The translations under genes and the position numbers were made by a program. Under the pieces are notes generated by a model that did not search any database, was not told the origin of the DNA, and saw nothing but the letters and a program-made list of their open reading frames with translations. From the NCBI RefSeq assembly GCF_015277775.1, contig NZ_CP063849.1, positions 4,588,001 to 4,652,000 on the forward strand: a stretch of 64,000 nt of DNA, in the 5' to 3' direction. This DNA is from Paludibaculum fermentans (lineage in GTDB: Bacteria; Acidobacteriota; Terriglobia; Bryobacterales; Bryobacteraceae). Of the stretch, positions 57,790 to 64,000 are shown piece after piece (positions within the stretch are counted from its first letter, which is position 1; each line of letters starts with the position of its first letter).

Positions 57790-58047
57790 TTAGTAGAAGT
57801 ATACCGCCTCAGCGCGGAAAGTAAACAGGGAATTTCTCCTCCGCAGGGCTTCTGTCACGCCGTCGAGAAGGCGTGCCATCGCGAGGATCGGCTCATCCGG
57901 GATCTCACCCACAGGCGCGGCGATTTCAATCGTAATCACCGGCGACAGAGTCGCAATTACCAGAGACCTTAGCCGTGGGCGCTCCTGTCTAGCCTTCGAT
58001 CTTGATGCTTCATATATGTGTCCAGACACTGCATGCGGCCCAAACAA
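57790..58047 (-). CDS. Possible small protein upstream of the RT locus
   Basis: 85 residues from a TTG at 58047; residues such as SLVIATLSPVITIEIAAPVG and ILAMARLLDGVTEALRRRNS look protein-like (amphipathic beta then helix). No good ribosome site and no known family. It is the same strand as the RT and small gene, so may belong to that operon. Confidence 0.35.
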   Translation of the reverse strand: MFGPHAVSGHIYEASRSKARQERPRLRSLVIATLSPVITIEIAAPVGEIPDEPILAMARLLDGVTEALRRRNSLFTFRAEAVYFY

Positions 58048-58463
58048 GAAAGTAGCTTCTTGGTCGGGCTATAGGATATGATTCGCGGCGGCACACTACG
58101 CGCCTTCAACTCGCATCACCGGATCGGAAGCCCCCTAGAATCAATCTCTAGCGTTGATCGCCTCTCAACCAATGAGAGACGCCACCAGTGCCAACGAGAT
58201 TGACCATCCCCAGCAGTCGGTTTGGCCAAGCGCGGTGTCGAGAATGCCTAGCCCTGGACTTCGAAGACTCACCCGCGCCCCGGGAGTTGACGCCTTAGGC
58301 CAGAATTGCGAGCCCTGAAATCCACTCCCGATAGGAAATTGCTCCTCCGCTGGGTGAGGTGTAGATAGGCTGCGCGTTGGCCGGATGGACAGTAGCCCAC
58401 GACGATAGAACAACTCCACTGCAGTTGGCGAACCAAAGCGCCGATCTGAGATCGAGGCTCCAC
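58048..58463. other. Divergent interval, no gene seen
   Basis: 416 bp between the minus-strand RT locus and the plus-strand nuclease-like pair. It is AT-rich at its left and should contain both promoters. I see no inverted repeat or RNA gene signature of note. Confidence 0.5.
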
Positions 58464-59654
58464 ATGGCAAGATCGGCAGCGGAAGTGAAATTCAGCAGGA
58501 TGCTTGGCGAACTTGGTGAACGAACTATAGCGTTCGCGATACTTAAGGACATGGGGGTAAGTGCCCCAGAGAGCCTTAATGACCGCAGAGCCAACTATCC
58601 GTTCGCCGACTTCATCGGACGGAAGAGCGGGCGCTTTGTTGCCGTTGCGGTACGTACCCGCGTCAACTGGCAGAAACCACGGCCCGGGCGCACCCCCTTG
58701 CTGAACGGAAGCTTCAATGGCGCTGGTGAACCAGAGATTGACAAGGCGCGCGCGAAACTTCGACAGGACTTTTCGATTGTAAATGGGGACATCCTGTTCC
58801 TTTGGCTTGCAATCGCTGTTGACCTAGACGATACCTATGAGGCCTACTGGGGAACCCGAGAGGAAATGAGCGGCATCGGTGGCTCAGAGACGCTGTTGAG
58901 GATTCCCATGAAACTTAGGAACCGATACAGCTATGCCGCATCGGGAAGGAGAATTGCCTGGAGAGCCGAATGCGCTATTCCTTGGCACGAATATCCTGGG
59001 AACTGGACCTTTCAGGCAAGGAAGCGGTGGGAGGAGTTGGCGCACATACCTAATCGGGACGATCGAATCCTTCGAGCAATCCGCGACTCGAATCCGACAG
59101 ATGCCAGAACATCGACGGCAACTCGTGCCGATGCTATCCGTTCTACCACCCTTTCCTCTGTTCCGATTCACTCTGCCGCAACCGCTGTGACAAAACCTTC
59201 GGAATTCCTGAACCCCACGCGTAGAAAGATGGCAGCATTGCTACGCGAGAATCACCCCGTCCCAATTTGCATCGCGGTACTTGATTCGCTGGTCCAGACC
59301 GACTCTTGGACGGACATGCGGGCACTGAAAGGGCTTATGTCGTTACGATCGAATACACAGGGCCGCCCGTGGTCGCACAAATCTTACTCCGACCCTGCTA
59401 ATGCACTGGAGGACAATCGATTCTTGGAGTCCAGGCGGGAGGGCAGATCAGTCTTACGACGCGTGACAGCGGAAGGACGAAGTTTTCACGACCAGAGGCC
59501 AAGTGCCGTTTTGTCGGCAGTCAAGGCCAATGCCTGCCAAGTCGAGCCGCAAAGTTGCCAGCGTTCTCATGAATACTCCCGGTTTGATCGCAAGTCGGAA
59601 CCTGAATCTACTTGCGCCTACCTAGCCGGCGAGGACTCGCAGTCCAACGCGTGA
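58464..59654 (+). CDS. DUF4365-like / degenerate PD-(D/E)XK nuclease-like protein
   Basis: 396 residues from the ATG at 58464 (GAGG 7 nt upstream). The first ~100 residues follow the DUF4365-like pattern: ELGERTIAFAILKDMGVSAP (helix with Glu), NYPFADFIGRKSGRFVAVAV (Asp49) and the expected VQVK strand read here as VAVRTR, so lysine is replaced by arginine and glutamine by alanine. The fold may therefore be inactive or altered. The remaining 300 residues (SIVNGDILFLWLAIAVDLDD; IAVLDSLVQTDSWTDMRALK) are unrecognised. Together with the next gene (22 bp downstream) it seems a two-gene module. Confidence 0.6.
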   Translation: MARSAAEVKFSRMLGELGERTIAFAILKDMGVSAPESLNDRRANYPFADFIGRKSGRFVAVAVRTRVNWQKPRPGRTPLLNGSFNGAGEPEIDKARAKLRQDFSIVNGDILFLWLAIAVDLDDTYEAYWGTREEMSGIGGSETLLRIPMKLRNRYSYAASGRRIAWRAECAIPWHEYPGNWTFQARKRWEELAHIPNRDDRILRAIRDSNPTDARTSTATRADAIRSTTLSSVPIHSAATAVTKPSEFLNPTRRKMAALLRENHPVPICIAVLDSLVQTDSWTDMRALKGLMSLRSNTQGRPWSHKSYSDPANALEDNRFLESRREGRSVLRRVTAEGRSFHDQRPSAVLSAVKANACQVEPQSCQRSHEYSRFDRKSEPESTCAYLAGEDSQSNA

Positions 59655-59676
59655 ACCGTTGCGCCAGGTAGGCTGG

Positions 59677-60354
59677 ATGAACATGCCGCTCCAACTTGTG
59701 CACATCGGTGAAGACCTTATCGCAAACATGCTTCGCGAGATTTCGAAGCAGGGGCGGCTCACGGATGTCACCTGCGCCATCTCTGGCCGGACATTTGCCG
59801 ATGACGTTTGCGCCGGTGGGTTGAGCGAGGCTGAGGATTTCCTGGCAGAGAAGGCTTCGGTTTGTGTCCAGACGGATCAAGGCGACTATGCCTGCGACGG
59901 AGCGCAAAAGATCGATGTATTGTGCGTGGGCGGCCAGCACGGAATCGCCATCGAGGCGAAACTGGGTGAGAGCCTGATGCTGGGCGATCAGTTCCGGAAG
60001 AGGTTCTGCGCACCTTGCGAAGCCTCTCTTCACCAGAATCGACGCCTACGCGGCAGCATGATCGCTGTCCTGGAGCGCTCCTTTCATGACGATGTTCCGA
60101 AGTGCTCAAAGATTATGTGTCGCGTCGGGGACAGAACCGTCACCCTCGGTCTGGGGTGGTGGCTGGTTGTGCGCCGTTCGGTTCTGGCTCTGTGGATGAA
60201 GCGACAGGATGTTCCTGTGTCGCCACAATTCGCGCGGGTTGTGGAGTTCGAGAGCCTGATGGCGCTGTATGGGCGCGACCGGTTCGATGCGCTGGTCCGG
60301 GAAGTGGTGGGGGAGAAGAGTTTCGCCAGGGAATGGAGACTTGGGGCAGGTTAG
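59677..60354 (+). CDS. PD-(D/E)XK-like nuclease domain protein
   Basis: 225 residues from the ATG at 59677. Asp80 in KIDVLCVGGQHG and IAIEAKLG (Glu93, Lys95) match the D...ExK active-site pattern of PD-(D/E)XK nucleases; an N-terminal glutamate (HIGEDLIANMLREI) may be the first acidic residue. The second half is rich in W and R (GLGWWLVVRRSVLALWMKRQ) and unrecognised. Probably a DNA-cleaving partner of the protein at 58464 in a defence-type pair; this is inference. Confidence 0.6.
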   Translation: MNMPLQLVHIGEDLIANMLREISKQGRLTDVTCAISGRTFADDVCAGGLSEAEDFLAEKASVCVQTDQGDYACDGAQKIDVLCVGGQHGIAIEAKLGESLMLGDQFRKRFCAPCEASLHQNRRLRGSMIAVLERSFHDDVPKCSKIMCRVGDRTVTLGLGWWLVVRRSVLALWMKRQDVPVSPQFARVVEFESLMALYGRDRFDALVREVVGEKSFAREWRLGAG

Positions 60355-60808
60355 TGCTGCGACAGTGCTGAAAGGCTTCGCCTAGCAACTCGTGTCATCG
60401 AGGTTACGGGTGTTCAAATGTTGCCACTCCGTTGAAGGCGCGCTGGTAGCCCGTCACTGGCGTTCCGGGACTGCGGAGCGGACGGGCTACCACTTCTTTC
60501 GCAGCCGCGATGATCATACTTGACTCCGCTGGCGACGCTTCCGCAGCCGAGGCCCACTCCTTGCCAGTCGTGGTTCGCAGCGCGGCGGGGACCACTCCCT
60601 CAAGGTCGTGGTTCGTAGCGGCTTGCTCCGCTTCGGCTATATCGAGGTGCGTGGGTGAAGACGCGCGGATTGTGGCAGTGCCTGGTTCGCTCGTTGGTTG
60701 GAGGCTATCAGTTGCTCCCCCGCTCCTGTTAGTCGCGGCTCTGATCGCGGCTTGCTGCGCTTTGGCGGGCCGACCGGGCCGGGTGCGACCTGTTTGAAGT
60801 TCTCCGAT
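60355..60808. other. Right edge of the island, no confident gene
   Basis: 454 bp. Contains the inverted repeat at 60444-60492 and two similar short segments (GTCGTGGTTCGCAGCG and GTCGTGGTTCGTAGCG) at about 60567 and 60606. A 95-codon open frame (60510-60797) has no ribosome site or known domain. Confidence 0.5.
60444..60492. repeat. Inverted repeat with 12-bp perfect arms
   Basis: TGGTAGCCCGTC (60444-60455) and GACGGGCTACCA (60481-60492) are perfect complements separated by 25 nt. It follows the last island gene and could be a transcription stop or a small palindromic repeat. Confidence 0.7.
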
Positions 60809-61251
60809 TTATCTCGATCGCTTCAGCACTCGCAGGGCCGGGAGGTGTTCCTCCAGCCGTGGTGCGTCTAGGGTTCCCGTGCAGGCGCTTGTGTACAATT
60901 CTCCCGATTCCGGGTCGGTTTGGGCGTAGACCAGGTAGAGTTCTCCGGACAGGAATGAGAAAGTGCAGCCGGCGTACGTGGCTGCTACGGTGAGGCGTTC
61001 CTGGTGTGGACCTCGAAAGGATTCCTGGATCCGGAAATTCACATGGCGGTTGCCGAGGAAGCGTTGCGCGCGATGAAGACAGCGATGTCGTCCGTCCAAC
61101 TGCGCTCCACGACTCCCAGGAAGACACGGCTGGACCGGAGGTAGGTTTCTTGCACGGAACGACCATCGCCAGAACACATGCAGGCGCTCGCTGGTACGGC
61201 CAGCAGGAGTGAATGCGCGCAGAGGAGGAGCAGACGGGCCGGGTGCGTCAT
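60809..61251 (-). pseudogene. Frameshifted NTR/TIMP-like secreted protein
   Basis: The ATG at 61251 (AAAGG upstream) opens a lipoprotein- or Sec-type signal (HPARLLLLCAHSLLLAVPAS) and a start typical of NTR-like proteins (ACMCSGDGRSVQETYLRSSR, then VFLGVVERS). That frame ends at 61039, but the expected continuation (HVNFRIQESFRGPHQERLTV; AGCTFSFLSGELYLVYAQTD; SACTG) lies in another frame and runs to 60809. One frameshift near 61040-61085 explains both. Either a pseudogene or a base error in the sequence. The four conserved cysteines are split between the halves. Confidence 0.8.
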
Positions 61252-61454
61252 CGGGTTGACCTTTCGGGCGGGCTGGGCGGGACTTTGATTCGGGCTTCCA
61301 TGGTTCCGCTGGAGATGGCTCGCCGCACGCTGAAATTGACACCGGGGCGGCTGTGTTGGTTTCTGCTGGCCCGCGTGGAGTGCGGGGCTCGGCACGCTGG
61401 GGACGGGACTGGGTGCATTGCGGAGGTATTCGGATGGGTCGAGAGGCTACCGGG

Positions 61455-61914
61455 TTGCGGCGGGCCCCCGGCTTCGCCGAGGGTAATGCTGGGGGAGGCG
61501 GCTCGGGTTGATCGGGGGCCTTGGCTCGGTCGGGGCTCGTTCGTTCGATTGCGATGGTATTCGGATGGGGCGAGAGGATACTGAGTTGCGGCGGGCCCCC
61601 GGCTTCGCCGGGGGTAATGCTGGGGGAGGCGACTGGGGTGGATTGGAGGGCTGGCTCGGTGGGGTCCTCGTTCGATGGATTGCGGTGGTATTCGGATCGG
61701 TCGGGAGGCTACCAGGTTGCGGCGGGCCCCCGGCTTCGCCAATGGCTTCGCCGGGGGTAATGCTGGGGGAGGCGGCTCGGGTTGATTGGGGGGCTTGGCT
61801 CGGTGCGGGCTCGTTCGTTCGATTGTGATGGTATTTGAGTTTGTCGGGATGCTGCTGGGTTGCGGCGGGCCCCCGGCTTCGCCAATGGCTCCGCCGGGGG
61901 TAATGGTGGGGGAG
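61455..61914. repeat. 130-bp GC-rich tandem repeat array B with the same core as array A
   Basis: Cores begin at 61459, 61589, 61721 and 61864 (spacings 130, 132 and 143 bp). The core GGCGGGCCCCCGGCTTCGCC...GGGGGTAATGCTGGGGGAG matches array A except C/T and T/G changes, and keeps the CCCCCGGC/GCCGGGGG hairpin. The sequences between cores differ from those of array A. The third and fourth copies carry an extra 12 bp (CAATGGCTTCGC or similar) inside the hairpin loop. Confidence 0.9.
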
Positions 61915-62001
61915 CCGGATTGGATGGGTTGGGGACTGTGTGGGGCGGGTGTTCCGCCCGCGGGGCGTTTCGGCCGGTTGGCCGGAGGGGGCGGGTGCGT
62001 T

Positions 62002-62062
62002 CTGTAAACAGTGCGGCGGACGCCAGTTCTCAATTGACAGGCTGCCTTCCAGCCTCTAAATT
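62002..62062 (+). promoter_or_regulatory. Probable promoter with palindromic operator of the second PadR-ADOP pair
   Basis: TTGACA (62034-62039) is followed after 17 nt by TAAATT (62057-62062). Upstream, CTGTAAACAG (62002-62011) is the reverse complement of the CTGTTTACAG box in front of the first PadR gene; both are followed by TG. Confidence 0.5.
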
Positions 62063-62076
62063 ATACCTAGCTAGTT

Positions 62077-62412
62077 ATGCCAAAGAGCCGGAACGATAAA
62101 CTGCAGGGCACCCTGACGCTGCTGGTGCTGCGCACGCTCGCATCGCGCGGGGCGTTGCATGGATATGGTTTGTGCGAGCACATCCACACGGTCTCGGATG
62201 AGCTGCTGCAGGTGGAGGAGGGTTCGCTGTATCCCGCTCTGCACCGGATGGAGCAAGACGGGTGGATCACAGCGGAGTGGCTGGTGACCAACAAGGGCCG
62301 GAGCGCCAAGTTCTACTCGATTACCGCTCGCGGGCAGCAACAACTCGCCGATGAAGAGGCCACCTGGGATCGATTGACGCGCGGGGTTGGGCGCGTGCTG
62401 CGGTACTCGTGA
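62077..62412 (+). CDS. PadR family transcriptional regulator
   Basis: 111 residues, paralogue of the gene at 5352: [20 protein letters not shown], then [20 protein letters not shown] (recognition region) and [18 protein letters not shown] (wing). It precedes an ADOP permease by 16 bp and should control it. Two TATA/CTAG-rich steps lie between the promoter and the ATG. Confidence 0.93.
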   Translation: MPKSRNDKLQGTLTLLVLRTLASRGALHGYGLCEHIHTVSDELLQVEEGSLYPALHRMEQDGWITAEWLVTNKGRSAKFYSITARGQQQLADEEATWDRLTRGVGRVLRYS

Positions 62413-62428
62413 ATCTGGAGGCCTGGAG

Positions 62429-64000
62429 ATGCCCTGGTACCGGCGTTGGCGCAATGTGTTTCGGGCGGAACGGCTCGATGACGAGTTGGAACGAGAGCTG
62501 CAGTATCACCTGGCCGAGACGGTCGGCCGGCTGACGGAGGCTGGTTGGCCCGAGCGTGAAGCGATGCGTGAGGCGCGGCGGCGACTGGGCAATTACACCC
62601 TGCAGAAGGAGAGGACCCGGGCTATGAATGTGGCCGGATGGCTGGATGAAACGCGCGCCGATGTGGTGTTCGGCTTGCGGCAGTTGAGGCGGAATCCCGG
62701 ATTTGCGGCGGTGGCGATTCTCTCGCTGGCGCTGGGGATTGGGGCGAATACGGCGATTTTCCAACTGGTGAATGCGATCCGGTTGAAGACGCTGCCGGTG
62801 CAGCAACCGGAGCAACTGGTGACGATTGGATTCCAGGAGGGGGCGACGCGCGCGGGGTGGTGGCCGACTCGCGACGCGGTGATGACCCATACGGTGTGGT
62901 CAGAGATCCGAGGCCGGCAACAGGCGTTTTCCGAACTGCTGGGGTGGAGCGCGGCCCGGTTCAACCTGGCCGACGGCGGCGAACCGCGCATGGCGGAAGG
63001 GCTCTTTGTGAGCGGCAACTTCTTCCGCCTGTTGGGCGTGGACGCGATGCTGGGGCGTACGTTCACGGCTGAGGACGACAGCGCGGCCTGCCCGGCGGGG
63101 GCGGTGGTGAGCTATGCGTTCTGGCAGCGGGAACTGGGCGGTGACGCGGGCGTGCTGGGCCGGAGTGTGCGGCTGGACGGACATGCGGTGCCGGTGATTG
63201 GCGTGACGCCGCCGGCGTTCTTCGGCGTGGAGGTGGGCCGGCGGTATGACGTGGCCGTGCCGCTGTGTGAGGACCGGGTGATGTCGGAGGATGGACGGGG
63301 GCGCGCTCCGGATTTGGCCGCCTGGTGGATGTCGGCGATGGGCCGGTTGAAGCCGGGCTGGACGGTGCAGAAGGCCGATGCGCACCTGCGCGCACTCTCT
63401 GCAGAGGTGATGCGGGCGTCGCTGCCGACGGGCTACCAGGCTGAACTGGCGAAGCGCTTCCTGGCGAATCGACTGACGGCGGTGGCGGCGGAGAAGGGCA
63501 CGTCGGGACTGCGGGCCGAGTATGAACGCCCGTTGTGGCTGCTGATGGCGGCAACGGGGCTGGTGTTGTTGATTGCCTGCGCGAACCTGGCGAACCTGCT
63601 GCTGGCGCGGGCGACGGTGCGGGCGCAGGAGATCGCGGTGCGGCTGGCGATTGGGGCTTCGCGGTGGAGGCTGATCCGGCAACTGCTGGCGGAGAGCCTG
63701 CTGCTGGCCGTGTCGGGCGCGGTGCTGGGTGCCGGGCTGGCGTTGGGGCTGAGCCGCGGGCTGATTAGTTTCCTGAGCACAGCGGGCAATCCGGTGTTTG
63801 TGGATGTGGCGCTGGACTGGCAGGTGCTGTCGTTTGCGGCGATGCTGTCGCTGATCACGTGTGTGCTGTTTGGGCTGCTGCCGGCGTGGCGGGGGACGCG
63901 CCTGGCTCCGGCGTCGGCGATGCGCGGCGGAGGGGCTCGGGGGGCGACGGCGGGCCGGGAGCAGTTCGCGCTGCGCCGGGCACTGCTGGCGGCCCAGGTG
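62429..64000 (+). CDS. ADOP family ABC-type permease (3' end cut by window)
   Basis: 524 codons from the ATG at 62429 (CTGGAGG upstream) are visible. The ADOP leader ([20 protein letters not shown]), first membrane segment ([20 protein letters not shown]), MacB-type core and the first FtsX block ([20 protein letters not shown]) are complete; the second half is outside the window. Same family as the protein at 5684. Substrate unknown. Confidence 0.92.
   Translation, partial: MPWYRRWRNVFRAERLDDELERELQYHLAETVGRLTEAGWPEREAMREARRRLGNYTLQKERTRAMNVAGWLDETRADVVFGLRQLRRNPGFAAVAILSLALGIGANTAIFQLVNAIRLKTLPVQQPEQLVTIGFQEGATRAGWWPTRDAVMTHTVWSEIRGRQQAFSELLGWSAARFNLADGGEPRMAEGLFVSGNFFRLLGVDAMLGRTFTAEDDSAACPAGAVVSYAFWQRELGGDAGVLGRSVRLDGHAVPVIGVTPPAFFGVEVGRRYDVAVPLCEDRVMSEDGRGRAPDLAAWWMSAMGRLKPGWTVQKADAHLRALSAEVMRASLPTGYQAELAKRFLANRLTAVAAEKGTSGLRAEYERPLWLLMAATGLVLLIACANLANLLLARATVRAQEIAVRLAIGASRWRLIRQLLAESLLLAVSGAVLGAGLALGLSRGLISFLSTAGNPVFVDVALDWQVLSFAAMLSLITCVLFGLLPAWRGTRLAPASAMRGGGARGATAGREQFALRRALLAAQV

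Larger units (their letters stand above)
61252..62076. other. Repeat-filled intergenic region
   Basis: 825 bp. The middle is repeat array B (61455-61914). The right end holds the PadR operator and promoter (62002-62062). Open frames in both strands here are by-products of the GC-rich repeats. Confidence 0.7.

Noticed and set aside
60510-60797. 95-codon ORF at the right edge of the island
   Set aside because: No ribosome site or family; it includes similar short segments that look like non-coding repeats.

Overview
The window looks like a chromosome segment of an Acidobacteriota bacterium, most likely order Bryobacterales (Solibacter/Paludibaculum-like). The reasons are high G+C outside one island, two Oar-type TonB-dependent receptors with an N-terminal carboxypeptidase-regulatory-like domain, two PadR + ADOP-type (acidobacterial duplicated orphan permease) pairs, two regulators with the N-terminal winged-helix-like domain common in this phylum, and planctomycete-type cytochrome/DUF1501/DUF1552 pairs. 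The organism name is inference from gene families only.

Layout. 1-3775 (-): C-terminally cut TonB-dependent receptor, divergent from a membrane-anchored winged-helix-like regulator (3939-5270). 5282-8862 (+): PadR regulator, ADOP permease and a DinB-like protein. 8869-14974 (-): ankyrin protein, Esterase-D-like enzyme, PSD1-type cytochrome and DUF1501 protein. 15008-19678 (+): an analogous DUF1592-group cytochrome, DUF1552 protein and amidohydrolase. 19944-21668: secreted DUF3300 protein. 21758-26579 (-): pheT, pheS and three small genes. 26670-27974: purA. 28082-30103 (-): DUF1648 membrane protein and a matrixin-like protease. 30483-33968: second Oar-type receptor. 34044-36811 (-): pyrR-pyrB-pyrC. 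36831-39666: small exported protein, hom, a methyltransferase and a hemerythrin-like protein.

39693-44410 (-) is a tightly overlapping five-gene operon for corrinoid-dependent methyl transfer: corrinoid protein, homocysteine methyltransferase, DUF1638, UroD-fold methyltransferase and a 2Fe-2S corrinoid-reactivating ATPase. It probably moves a methyl group from an unknown donor through cobalamin to homocysteine. Next comes a repeat-rich stretch (44514-49942) holding a GH95 fucosidase and two paralogous small proteins. It contains an 87-bp tandem repeat, a 125-bp tandem array that keeps one reading frame open from a small gene straight into the fucosidase, and the first of two 80-bp hairpin elements. 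A winged-helix/TPR regulator and an FAD monooxygenase follow (49943-53101).

53.7-60.4 kb is a visibly more AT-rich, defence-like island: AbiEi antitoxin with a gutted AbiEii toxin, a PIN-like protein, a group-II-like reverse transcriptase overlapped by a tiny ORF and preceded by two identical 106-bp direct repeats, and two nuclease-like genes. This RT locus is the best candidate for an undescribed system. The window ends with a frameshifted NTR-like gene, a second repeat array sharing its 38-bp core with the first, and a second PadR-ADOP pair cut by the window edge.
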